Assembly: GCA_043769275.1 (NCBI GenBank)
Contig: JAYVJM010000079.1
Coordinates: 47,731-111,730, forward strand
Origin: JAYVJM01 sp043769275
Lineage (GTDB): Bacteria; Pseudomonadota; Gammaproteobacteria; Pseudomonadales; UBA7239
Direction: 5' to 3'
DNA: 64,000 bases
Shown here: positions 39,364 to 47,709 of the stretch, piece by piece
Numbering within the stretch: the stretch's first letter is position 1
How the letters are laid out: every line of letters begins with the position of its first letter
Made by a program: the position numbers and the translations under genes
Notes under the pieces: model-generated
Database searches by the model: none
Told to the model about the DNA's origin: nothing
The model's input: only the letters and a program-made list of their open reading frames with translations

Positions 39364-42300
39364 ATGGCATCCCCCACATTCGTGCATTTGCGCTTGCATA
39401 CGGAATATTCGCTGGTCGATAGTCTGGTGACGCTAGATGATTTGTTTCCACGTTTGCAAGCACTTCACATGCCCGCAGTGGCGATCACGGATGTGTGCAA
39501 TTTTTATTGCCTGATTAAATTTTACAAAGCCGCGCAGCGCGCAGGCATCAAGACGCTTATTGGCAGTGATTTATGGATAAGCACTGATGTTGACAACACA
39601 CATCCGGCGTTAATCACGGTGTTGGCGATGGATAACATCGGCTATAAAAACCTCACGCGCCTGATTTCGCGTGCGTGGCAAGAAGGGCAAGCGCAAGGGC
39701 GTGCGACGATTCGTCGCGAGTGGCTGCTGGAGGCTGGTGAGGGCTTGATTCTCCTCTCGGGCGGGCGTTTGGGTGATGTCGGCATCGCCTTATTAAATGC
39801 GCGTGCAGACGATGCGCGTGTTTTATTGGCAAACTGGATGGCCGATTTCCCAGGCCGATTTTATTTGGAACTGCATCGCACCCACCGCGAAAACGAAGAA
39901 GATTACTTACACGCGGCGGTGGCACTGGCGGCCGACATGCAGTGTCCTGTCGTGGCCACCAACGACGTGCGTTTTTTAAAACGCGATGAATACGAAGCGC
40001 ACGAAGTGCGCGTGTGCATCAACGAAGGCCGCGCGCTGGACGATCCGCGCCGCGAACGCCGCTATAGCGAAGAGCAATACTTGAAGTCGGCAGAGGAGAT
40101 GGCCGAGCTGTTCGCGGATATTCCGCACGCATTGGCCAATACGGTGGAAATAGCCATGCGTTGCAATGTCACGCTTGCGCTTGGCAAGCACTTTTTGCCA
40201 GCCTATCCCGTGCCCGCCAATTTTACGATAGACAGCTTTTTTGAGCAGCGTGCAGCCGAAGGTTTAAGCGCTCGCTTGAAAAAATTGCTGCCGACAGGAA
40301 CCGATCCAGAGGGCGCAAAACGTTTGGTCTACGAAGACCGTTTACGGTTTGAATTGTCGATCATCAAACAGATGGGCTTTGCCGGTTATTTCTTAATCGT
40401 GATGGATTTTATTCAATGGGCAAAAAACAACGGCATTCCCGTGGGGCCTGGGCGCGGTTCAGGCGCCGGCTCCTTGGTGGCCTACGCGCTCAACATTACC
40501 GACCTTGATCCGCTTGCCTATGACTTGCTATTTGAGCGTTTTTTGAATCCGGAGCGGGTGTCGATGCCCGACTTCGATATCGATTTTTGTATGGATGGGC
40601 GCGATCGCGTTATCCATTATGTAGCCGATACCTACGGGCGCGATGCCGTGTCACAGATCATCACTTTCGGCACGATGGCGGCAAAAGCGGTGGTACGCGA
40701 TGTGGCGCGTGTGCAGGGAAAATCGTATGGCTTGGCAGACAAACTGTCGAAAATGATTCCTTTTGAAGTGGGCATTTCGCTGGAGGACGCTTACAAAAGA
40801 GAAGAGCCTCTGCGCGATTTTCTTAGCAGCGACAGCGACGCACGCGAAATTTGGGACATGGCGCTGCAACTGGAAGGCTTAACGCGCAACGTCGGCAAAC
40901 ATGCGGGCGGTGTGGTGATAGCGCCCACCAAACTCACCGATTTTTCCCCGCTGTATTGCGACGAAGCTGGCGGCGGGTTAGTGACGCAGTTTGATAAAAA
41001 TGACGTGGAAGAAGCGGGTCTCGTCAAATTCGACTTTCTGGGTTTGCGCACGCTCACGATTATTGATTGGGCGTTGAAAATGATTAACGTGCGCCGCGCA
41101 CAAAGCGGAGCAACCGCGCTCGATATTGTTGACATCCCCTTGGACGATAAAGCAGTTTTTAACCTGCTGAAAAAAGCGCAGACAACCGCCATATTCCAGC
41201 TTGAATCCAGCGGCATGAAAGGGCTGATCGAACGACTTGCGCCGGACTGCTTCGAAGACATTATTGCGCTGGTGGCGCTGTATCGGCCAGGGCCGCTGGA
41301 GTCCGGCATGGTGGATGATTTCATCAACCGCAAACATGGCCGTGCGCAGGTGGCGTATCCGCACCCGCAGTATCAGCATGAGTCTTTAAAGCCGGTATTG
41401 GCATCAACCTACGGCATTATTTTGTATCAAGAACAGGTGATGCAGATTTCGCAGGTGATGGCGGGCTACACGCTGGGTGGTGCCGATTTACTGCGCCGCG
41501 CGATGGGCAAGAAAAAAGCCGAAGAAATGGCAGAGCAGCGCGATTTGTTTGTGGCCGGCAGTGTGAAGCAAGGGCATAGCGCGGAACTGGCCAGCGCCAT
41601 TTTCGACTTGATGGAAAAATTTGCCGGTTACGGTTTTAACAAGTCGCATTCAGCAGCCTACGCGCTTTTGTCGTATCAAACGGCGTGGTTGAAGACGCAT
41701 TACCCCGCTGAATTTATGGCGGCGACTTTATCGTCGGACATGGATAAAACCGACAAGGTCGTCACCTTCATTGAAGAAGCGCGCGCGATGGGGCTGACGC
41801 TGCTGCCGCCCGACGTAAACAGCGGGGCTTTTGCGTTTACGGTGGATGCGCAGGGGCGCATTGTCTACGGGCTGGGCGCGATCAAAGGTTTGGGAGAAGG
41901 GCCCATTGCCAGCGTCGTTGAGGCGCGCAGACAAGGGAAGCCGTTCCATGATCTTTTTGATTTTTGTCGGCGCGTAGACACGCGCAAACTCAACAAACGC
42001 GCACTGGAAGCCTTGGCGCGCTCGGGGGCGTTGGACGGTTTATGCGCGATTGTCGACATCGACCATGCACGTGCCGTCATGATGGCGGCATTGCCAGACG
42101 CGGTGCTGGCGGCCGATCAAAGCAGTAAAAATGCCCGCATCGGCATGCTGGATTTATTTGGCGATACGGTCTCAACCACCGCCAGCAGCAGCGGTGATAT
42201 TTACACCGATTATTTAAAGCAGCCGGCGCTGGCATTGCGTGAGCGTTTGCAAGGCGAAAAAGACACGCTGGGCTTGTACCTGACGGGGCACCCAATTGAG

Positions 42301-42888
42301 GAATATCAAATCGAACTACAGAGTTTGGTACGCAAACGTATTGTCGACATACAGGTTGAGCGTGCGCCGCAAAAGGTGGCGGGCTGGGTGGTGGCGGTCA
42401 ACGTGCGCAAAACCCGCAGCGGCAAAACGATGGTGTCGGTGCTGCTGGACGATCGCAGCGGGCGTATGGAGGTGACGGTCTTTGCCGATGAGTACGAGCG
42501 TGTGCGCGACAAGCTCACACCAGGCCGCGTGCTGCTGATCGACGGCATCGTGAGCCAAGACGAATATCGCGGGGGGTTGGGTATGCGCGCCAGCCAAGTG
42601 CATGACCTGCTGGATGTGCGCGCCGCACAGGCGCGTTGTTTGCAGATCACTTTGGATGCTGACACACTGGCCGCCCGTTTTACTCAGCCAACCGATTGTG
42701 TTGCGCAGCTTGCGTGCGCACTACAGCCGTACAAAAGCGGCCATTGCACCCTGCGTTTTGTTTATCAAAAACAGCATGTACGCGGCGAAGTGATGGCGGG
42801 CGAAGCGTGGCGCATCAACCCTAGCGACGAACTATTGCGTGCATTGCACCTTCTATTGGGGCGTGCGGCAGTCAGCCTGCATTATTGA
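39364..42888 (+). CDS. dnaE: DNA polymerase III alpha subunit
   Basis: 1174 residues, normal for DnaE1. The N-terminal PHP domain begins FVHLRLHTEYSLVDSL. The catalytic core contains VGPGRGSGAGSLVAYAL and PDFDIDFCMDGRD, which supply the catalytic aspartates. ALYRPGPLESGMVDDFI and GYGFNKSHSAAYALLSYQTAWLK follow. The C-terminal part carries the OB fold (VAGWVVAVNVRKTRSG) and the tau-binding end. It is the replicative polymerase, followed by accA and tilS as in many gammaproteobacteria. Confidence 0.98.
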   Translation: MASPTFVHLRLHTEYSLVDSLVTLDDLFPRLQALHMPAVAITDVCNFYCLIKFYKAAQRAGIKTLIGSDLWISTDVDNTHPALITVLAMDNIGYKNLTRLISRAWQEGQAQGRATIRREWLLEAGEGLILLSGGRLGDVGIALLNARADDARVLLANWMADFPGRFYLELHRTHRENEEDYLHAAVALAADMQCPVVATNDVRFLKRDEYEAHEVRVCINEGRALDDPRRERRYSEEQYLKSAEEMAELFADIPHALANTVEIAMRCNVTLALGKHFLPAYPVPANFTIDSFFEQRAAEGLSARLKKLLPTGTDPEGAKRLVYEDRLRFELSIIKQMGFAGYFLIVMDFIQWAKNNGIPVGPGRGSGAGSLVAYALNITDLDPLAYDLLFERFLNPERVSMPDFDIDFCMDGRDRVIHYVADTYGRDAVSQIITFGTMAAKAVVRDVARVQGKSYGLADKLSKMIPFEVGISLEDAYKREEPLRDFLSSDSDAREIWDMALQLEGLTRNVGKHAGGVVIAPTKLTDFSPLYCDEAGGGLVTQFDKNDVEEAGLVKFDFLGLRTLTIIDWALKMINVRRAQSGATALDIVDIPLDDKAVFNLLKKAQTTAIFQLESSGMKGLIERLAPDCFEDIIALVALYRPGPLESGMVDDFINRKHGRAQVAYPHPQYQHESLKPVLASTYGIILYQEQVMQISQVMAGYTLGGADLLRRAMGKKKAEEMAEQRDLFVAGSVKQGHSAELASAIFDLMEKFAGYGFNKSHSAAYALLSYQTAWLKTHYPAEFMAATLSSDMDKTDKVVTFIEEARAMGLTLLPPDVNSGAFAFTVDAQGRIVYGLGAIKGLGEGPIASVVEARRQGKPFHDLFDFCRRVDTRKLNKRALEALARSGALDGLCAIVDIDHARAVMMAALPDAVLAADQSSKNARIGMLDLFGDTVSTTASSSGDIYTDYLKQPALALRERLQGEKDTLGLYLTGHPIEEYQIELQSLVRKRIVDIQVERAPQKVAGWVVAVNVRKTRSGKTMVSVLLDDRSGRMEVTVFADEYERVRDKLTPGRVLLIDGIVSQDEYRGGLGMRASQVHDLLDVRAAQARCLQITLDADTLAARFTQPTDCVAQLACALQPYKSGHCTLRFVYQKQHVRGEVMAGEAWRINPSDELLRALHLLLGRAAVSLHY

Positions 42889-42921
42889 TTTCAACGTGTT
42901 GCTTGATGCGTTCTTGGGTTG

Positions 42922-42985
42922 TCCTTCGACAGGCTCAGGACGAACGGGCAGAGGGTTGATTCCGTTCGTGGTGAACCTGTCGAAC
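42922..42985. repeat. Dispersed intergenic repeat, copy 7
   Basis: TCCTTCGACAGGCTCAGGAC then GAACGG, a 14-nt loop, then CCGTTCGTGGTGAACCTGTC then GAAC. It is an imperfect inverted repeat between dnaE and accA, so it lies inside a probable co-transcribed region. Confidence 0.8.
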
Positions 42986-43042
42986 CAAGAGCGGAATCGA
43001 ATTAGCTAGCACCTAGACAACTATTTTCCGAGGATGTAAGCC

Positions 43043-43990
43043 GTGGCACACAACTATCTGCAATTTGAACAGCCGATAGCCGAGCTGGAAGCAAAAATTG
43101 AAGAACTGCAATTGGTGGGCAATGACTCCGGCGTGAATATCGCCGGTGAGCTCAAAAAATTGCGTGAAAAAAGCCAAAAACAGACGGCGAAAATCTACAG
43201 CGAATTGACAGCGTGGCAAATTGTGCAGGTGGCACGCCACCCGCAGCGCCCTTACACGGCGGATTATATTCCGCACCTGTTTAGCGATTTTGACGAGCTG
43301 CACGGCGACCGTCACTTTGGCGATGATCCTGCCATTATCGGCGGTGTTGCGCGCTTGAACGACAAGCCGGTGATGGTGATCGGCCACGAAAAAGGTCGCA
43401 CGGTGCAGCAGCGGGTGGCGCGCAATTTTGGCATGCCCAAACCGGAAGGTTACCGCAAAGCCTTGCGTTTGTTGGAGATGGCTGAGCGTTTTCAGTTGCC
43501 GGTATTTACCTTGATTGACACGCCGGGCGCGTACCCTGGCATCGACAGCGAGGAGCGCGGCATTTCAGAGGCGATTGCGCAAAATCTGGCGGTGATGTCG
43601 CGCTTGCGCACGCCCATTATTTGCACCGTGATTGGCGAGGGCAGTTCCGGCGGCGCGCTGGGCATTGGCGTGGGCGACCAGATCAACATGCTGCAATATG
43701 CGACCTATTTTGTTATTTCGCCGGAAGGCTGCGCGAACATCATCTGGAAAACCGCTGAAAAAGCACCGCTCGCGGCCGAGGCGATGGGCGTTACCTCCAA
43801 AACGCTCTTGGAGCTGGGCATTGTCGACACCATCATTCCCGAGCCACTGGGTGGCGCGCACCGCAATATCGATGAAGTGGCAGCCACGCTGCGCGAGCAG
43901 TTGGCGATCCAGTTAGATGTGCTGAATGCCATGCCTCTAGACCGACTGGTGGAGCGACGTTATCAGCGTCTGATGGCGGTGGGGAAATAG
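43043..43990 (+). CDS. accA: Acetyl-CoA carboxylase carboxyltransferase alpha subunit
   Basis: 315 residues. The start is GTG 43043, with GAGGA eight bases upstream. AccA pairs with AccD to move carboxyl from biotin to acetyl-CoA, the first step of fatty-acid synthesis. [42 protein letters not shown] and [15 protein letters not shown] are canonical. The biotin made by the bio operon in this window serves this complex. Confidence 0.97.
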   Translation: MAHNYLQFEQPIAELEAKIEELQLVGNDSGVNIAGELKKLREKSQKQTAKIYSELTAWQIVQVARHPQRPYTADYIPHLFSDFDELHGDRHFGDDPAIIGGVARLNDKPVMVIGHEKGRTVQQRVARNFGMPKPEGYRKALRLLEMAERFQLPVFTLIDTPGAYPGIDSEERGISEAIAQNLAVMSRLRTPIICTVIGEGSSGGALGIGVGDQINMLQYATYFVISPEGCANIIWKTAEKAPLAAEAMGVTSKTLLELGIVDTIIPEPLGGAHRNIDEVAATLREQLAIQLDVLNAMPLDRLVERRYQRLMAVGK

Positions 43991-44007
43991 CCAAACGTTA
44001 AGGCGGA

Positions 44008-45351
44008 ATGCACGGGATGGAAAAAAACCTGCCTGCCTTATTAGCCGCGCAGTTGGCGACTTTTGCCGATACACGCCGTTTTGTGGTGGCATATAGCGGC
44101 GGCGCAGATTCGCACGCACTGCTGCATGCACTGAAATCCCTTTGTTTGCCGCAAGAAACGCTCGCGCTGCACGTCAATCACGGCGGGTTTAGTGTGCATG
44201 ATGACAGTTGGCAGGCGCATTGCGCTGCAACGTGCGCCGCCCTGGGTGTGGCTTTCTATGCTGAGCGGGTACAGGTGTTGCCGGACGGTAAGGGGCCTGA
44301 AAATGCCGCTCGCCAAGCGCGTTATGACGCATTTGCATCCTGTGTTGGCGCGGGTGACGTGTTGCTACTGGCGCATCACGCGGATGACCAGATGGAAACA
44401 TTTTTTCTGCGTTTGCTACGCGGTGCCGGTGTGAGGGGGCTCTCTGGCATGCCACATAAACGCGCCATCGGCGGCGGGCAGATGCTGCGTCCGTGGTTGA
44501 CCGTCTCCCGTGATGCTGTGCGCCGCTACGCCGTCATGCATAGCTTGCGTTGGGCAGAGGACGAATCCAACCATACCCTGTGTTTTGATCGCAATTATTT
44601 GCGTATGCAGGTGTTGCCGCTCCTGCAGAAACGCTGGCCGCAGGCGGAGGGGAGCCTTGCGCGCAGTATGCACTGGTGTCTTGAGGCCGATGCGCTGGCC
44701 GATGAACTGGCTGAAATGGATTATGCGGCCTGTTGTCCACAGGCGGAGCGTTTGGGTTTTTCTCTAGTCTTTAGCTCTTTGGTGGCTTTAAGCCGTGCGC
44801 GTGCGCGAAATGTGCTGCGTTTGTGGCTCACCCGTTGCGGCGCACCGATGCCAAGCCACCGTCTTTTGGATGCCATGTTGGAACAGGGGCTGGGCGCGCG
44901 TATGGATGCCGCGCCACAGCAACGCTGGCTGGGTTGGCAGTGCGCTCGTTATCGGCGTCGCGGCTATTTGTTTCCGCAATGGCCTGATCTCGACCCGCAG
45001 GCAGTATGGCTGTGCGCCATCGACGATAGCATAAGCGACCGCGCTTTTGGTCGCTTGTCTTTCACCGCCGTACATGGGCTGGGTATGCGGGTGGATACCA
45101 GCCGCCCGTTGACGACCCGCTTTGTGCGTGAAGGCGTGCGCTGTCGCCCACAGGGGCGGGTGCACTCGCAGACGCTCAAAAAGCTGTTTCAGGAATACGC
45201 CGTGCCGCCGTGGTTACGCGAGCGAGTGCCGTTGATTTATCAGGGCGACAAATTATTGGCGGTAGGGGATTTTTGGGTTTGTGCAGAGGCCGCTGTCGAT
45301 GAAGCAGAAACCGGTTATCTGCCGCAGTGGGCGCTGGAATATCGCCCTTAA
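44008..45351 (+). CDS. tilS: tRNA(Ile)-lysidine synthase
   Basis: 447 residues. The PP-loop is VVAYSGGADSHALLHAL. LLLAHHADDQMETFFLRLLRG follows, and the C-terminal TilS substrate-binding domain is seen near RFVREGVRCRPQGR and KKLFQEYAVPPWLR. It converts C34 of tRNA-Ile(CAU) to lysidine, switching decoding from AUG to AUA. Start ATG 44008 or 44017; AAGGCGGA precedes the first closely. It lies 17 bp after accA. Confidence 0.95.
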   Translation: MHGMEKNLPALLAAQLATFADTRRFVVAYSGGADSHALLHALKSLCLPQETLALHVNHGGFSVHDDSWQAHCAATCAALGVAFYAERVQVLPDGKGPENAARQARYDAFASCVGAGDVLLLAHHADDQMETFFLRLLRGAGVRGLSGMPHKRAIGGGQMLRPWLTVSRDAVRRYAVMHSLRWAEDESNHTLCFDRNYLRMQVLPLLQKRWPQAEGSLARSMHWCLEADALADELAEMDYAACCPQAERLGFSLVFSSLVALSRARARNVLRLWLTRCGAPMPSHRLLDAMLEQGLGARMDAAPQQRWLGWQCARYRRRGYLFPQWPDLDPQAVWLCAIDDSISDRAFGRLSFTAVHGLGMRVDTSRPLTTRFVREGVRCRPQGRVHSQTLKKLFQEYAVPPWLRERVPLIYQGDKLLAVGDFWVCAEAAVDEAETGYLPQWALEYRP

Positions 45352-45487
45352 CCGTTCGCCCTGTGGCGCAGGATTTTCAAGCGGTTTTTGAGGGTGTCTT
45401 GCGAACACAAAGGAACTTGCTTCAGCGGCTCATGGTCAATACATCCCCTTATGCAATAAATAACCGTTGGTTGAGAAGGGTATCGTC

Positions 45488-45775
45488 ATGATGGTTCGTG
45501 CGGTCAGTTTGGTCATTTTGTTAATCGCCGCCATTCAAACAACCTTTGCTGGCAACTTTGACGAGTTGTTAGCAAAGGCAGAAAGTGGCGATATCGTCGC
45601 CCAATATCAAGTGGGCTGGATGCTGGAAACAGGTTTAGATACAGAAAAAGACCAAGCAGCCGCCCTTGGCTGGTATGAGCATTTTGCCAGCCAAGGGAAC
45701 ACAGATGCCCGATACCGTACGGGCGTGATGTATTACGAGGGCTGGGGTACGCAAACACACTATGCTCGCGTATAA
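45488..45775 (+). CDS. Small secreted Sel1-repeat protein
   Basis: 95 residues from ATG 45488, with AGAAGGG seven bases upstream. A signal peptide (about 1-21, ending QTTFA) is followed by about two Sel1-type helical repeats (AESGDIVAQYQVGWMLETG and AALGWYEHFASQGNTDARYR), ending abruptly after YYEGWG. Sel1 proteins usually have many repeats, so this is either a minimal member or a truncated copy. Sel1 repeats mediate protein-protein contacts and are common in proteins that interact with eukaryotic hosts, but also in ordinary signalling proteins. Confidence 0.75.
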   Translation: MMVRAVSLVILLIAAIQTTFAGNFDELLAKAESGDIVAQYQVGWMLETGLDTEKDQAAALGWYEHFASQGNTDARYRTGVMYYEGWGTQTHYARV

Positions 45776-45840
45776 CGGATGTTAGGCAGCGTCATTTTAA
45801 TAGCCCTTCTCATTATTTGGCGGCACGGGTGTCTGCGTTC

Positions 45841-45864
45841 CCCTCTCCCCTTGTGGGAGAGGGG
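45841..45864. repeat. 24-nt palindromic element, left copy
   Basis: CCCTCTCCCC, TTGT, GGGAGAGGGG. It is the exact reverse complement of 47660-47683 and is followed by CTTTTA, so it could work as a terminator for the Sel1 gene. Confidence 0.85.
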
Positions 45865-45925
45865 CTTTTAGTCATGCGCTACGTAATATCTGCTTTATAA
45901 ATTGCGTTGAGGACTGTTTTTGCGT

Positions 45926-47419
45926 ATGAAAAGCCATTCCACGCCGCCTGCGGCAACAGCAACACAGTTAAAGCGCAGCTTGAAAGTGCGCCATATTTCC
46001 ATGATTGCCGTTGGTGGCTCTATTGGCACCGGCCTGTTTGTGGCATCGGGTTCTGTGGTGGCCAGTGCCGGCGCTGGCGGGGCGGTGGCAGCGTATTTGC
46101 TGATTGGCATCATGGTGTATTTTGTGATGATGAGCTTGGGCGAACTGGCCGCGTATATGCCGGTATCCGGCTCTTTTGCCACCTACGGCGAGCGTTTTGT
46201 CGACCCAGGTTTTGGTTTCGCGCTTGGCTGGAATTACTGGTGTAACGGGGCGGTGACCATTGCGGTCGATTTGGTGGCCGCGCAAATTATTATGGCGTAT
46301 TGGTTCCCCTCCGTGCCAGGCATTTACTGGAGTGCCGGCTTACTGGCGCTGATGGTGGGAATCAATTCCGCGTCTGTGAGGGGCTTTGGCGAAACCGAAT
46401 TTTGGTTCGCTTTGATTAAAGTTGTCACGATTCTGGCTTTTATTGTTACTGGCTTGTTGATGATTTTTGGCATCCTGAAAGGCGGTGAGACGGCAAGCTG
46501 GCAAAATATACTCTCCACCAAAACCGCATTCACGGGTGGTTTGCCGGCCATGTTTGGCGTGATGATGATTGCCGGCTTTTCTTTTCAAGGCGTAGAGCTG
46601 GTGGGTGTGGCGGCGGCGGAATCTGAAAACCCGCATAAAACCATTCCGCTGGCCATTCGGCGGGTGTTCTGGCGCATTTTGCTTTTTTATGTCATTGCCA
46701 TTGTGTTGATTGGCCTGTTGCTGCCCTATAACGACCCCAGCCTGACAAAAAATACGCTCGCCGATATTGCGACCAGCCCTTTTACTTTGATATTCGAGCG
46801 CGCCGGTTTGGCTTTCGCTGCGGGTTTGATGAACGCGGTGGTGTTAACGGCGATAACCTCCTCTGGCAATTCGGTGATGTATGCCTCTGTGCGCATACTG
46901 CACGCGCTGGCGCAGCACAATTTAGCACCGAAAATGTTCGCGAAATTGTCGGCTAATGGGATACCCCGCAATGCACTTTATGCAACAGCCTTGGTGGCCA
47001 TGCTCTGTTTTGCCACGGCTTTGACGGAGGATCAGCGTGTGTACTTTTGGCTGCTGAACTTGTCGGGCATGACGGGTTTTATTGCTTGGTTGGGCATTGC
47101 CGTCAGCCATTACCGTTTTCGCAAGGGTTTTATCGCACAAGGGCACAGTTTGAGTGAGCTGCCTTATCGCGCCCTCTTTTTTCCGTGGGGGCCGTTGTTG
47201 GCGTTTACGCTATGCTCAGTGGTGATCGTCGGGCAAAACTACCAAGCGTTTATGGCCGATTCGATTGACTGGATGGCCGTTGTGGCCACCTACATCGGCA
47301 TACCGGTATTTTTGTTGTTATGGTTTGGCTATCGCCTTAAGCACAAAACGGCGTTTGTGCGCGAACAAGATATGTGTTTTGAGGGTGCCAACATCGCACC
47401 GGAAGCGACATCTCACTGA
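45926..47419 (+). CDS. lysP: Lysine-type amino acid permease (APC superfamily)
   Basis: 497 residues from ATG 45926; a TTG at 45920 is better spaced from the GAGGA at 45909 and would add two residues. Twelve transmembrane helices are expected. Nearly the whole sequence follows E. coli LysP: MIAVGGSIGTGLFVASG, MMSLGELAAYMPVSGSFATY, GFALGWNYWCNGAVTIAVDL, GFSFQGVELVGVAAAESENP and SGMTGFIAWLGIAVSHYRFR. It should import lysine by proton symport. Flanked by inverted copies of a 24-nt element. Confidence 0.92.
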   Translation: MKSHSTPPAATATQLKRSLKVRHISMIAVGGSIGTGLFVASGSVVASAGAGGAVAAYLLIGIMVYFVMMSLGELAAYMPVSGSFATYGERFVDPGFGFALGWNYWCNGAVTIAVDLVAAQIIMAYWFPSVPGIYWSAGLLALMVGINSASVRGFGETEFWFALIKVVTILAFIVTGLLMIFGILKGGETASWQNILSTKTAFTGGLPAMFGVMMIAGFSFQGVELVGVAAAESENPHKTIPLAIRRVFWRILLFYVIAIVLIGLLLPYNDPSLTKNTLADIATSPFTLIFERAGLAFAAGLMNAVVLTAITSSGNSVMYASVRILHALAQHNLAPKMFAKLSANGIPRNALYATALVAMLCFATALTEDQRVYFWLLNLSGMTGFIAWLGIAVSHYRFRKGFIAQGHSLSELPYRALFFPWGPLLAFTLCSVVIVGQNYQAFMADSIDWMAVVATYIGIPVFLLLWFGYRLKHKTAFVREQDMCFEGANIAPEATSH

Positions 47420-47438
47420 GCAAAAACACGGAAAGCAC

Positions 47439-47621
47439 ATGAAACAAAAACCCTTTACAATCGCCGCGATAGTTTTACTCGCCATGATGGCACTCATGCA
47501 GTTGATTCGTTTTATTTGCGCTTGGCCTGTGCTAATTGCGATTCCCGTCTGGTGCAGTGCTGTCGCCTTTGTCGTTGCCGGCGGGTTTTCTTTTATGTTG
47601 TGGCGTGAAAATGGCCGTTAG
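47439..47621 (+). CDS. Small two-helix membrane protein
   Basis: 60 residues from ATG 47439, with GGAAAG a few bases upstream, 19 bp after lysP. Two hydrophobic segments (about 7-25 and 30-53) are joined by a short loop with Arg and Trp, and the C-terminus reads FMLWRENGR. Short proteins of this shape occur widely in Proteobacteria without known function. Position suggests co-transcription with lysP and perhaps a link to the transporter. Confidence 0.7.
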   Translation: MKQKPFTIAAIVLLAMMALMQLIRFICAWPVLIAIPVWCSAVAFVVAGGFSFMLWRENGR

Positions 47622-47659
47622 GGCGTGCGTGATGCTCCCCGTTTGCGCTCTGAGCTAAA

Positions 47660-47683
47660 CCCCTCTCCCACAAGGGGAGAGGG
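47660..47683. repeat. 24-nt palindromic element, right copy
   Basis: CCCCTCTCCC, ACAA, GGGGAGAGGG. Exact inverted copy of 45841-45864. The two enclose lysP and the small membrane protein gene. Confidence 0.85.
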
Positions 47684-47709
47684 AGAGAGCGGAGCAGTGC
47701 CATCCAGCC

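Noticed and set aside
45776..45790. GTTAGGC sequences (also near 201 and 1801) that resemble integron attC core sites
   Set aside because: No partner core (RYYYAAC type), no foldable attC body and no cassette array or integrase. One copy lies in the start of the CzcB-like gene. Chance occurrence is likelier.
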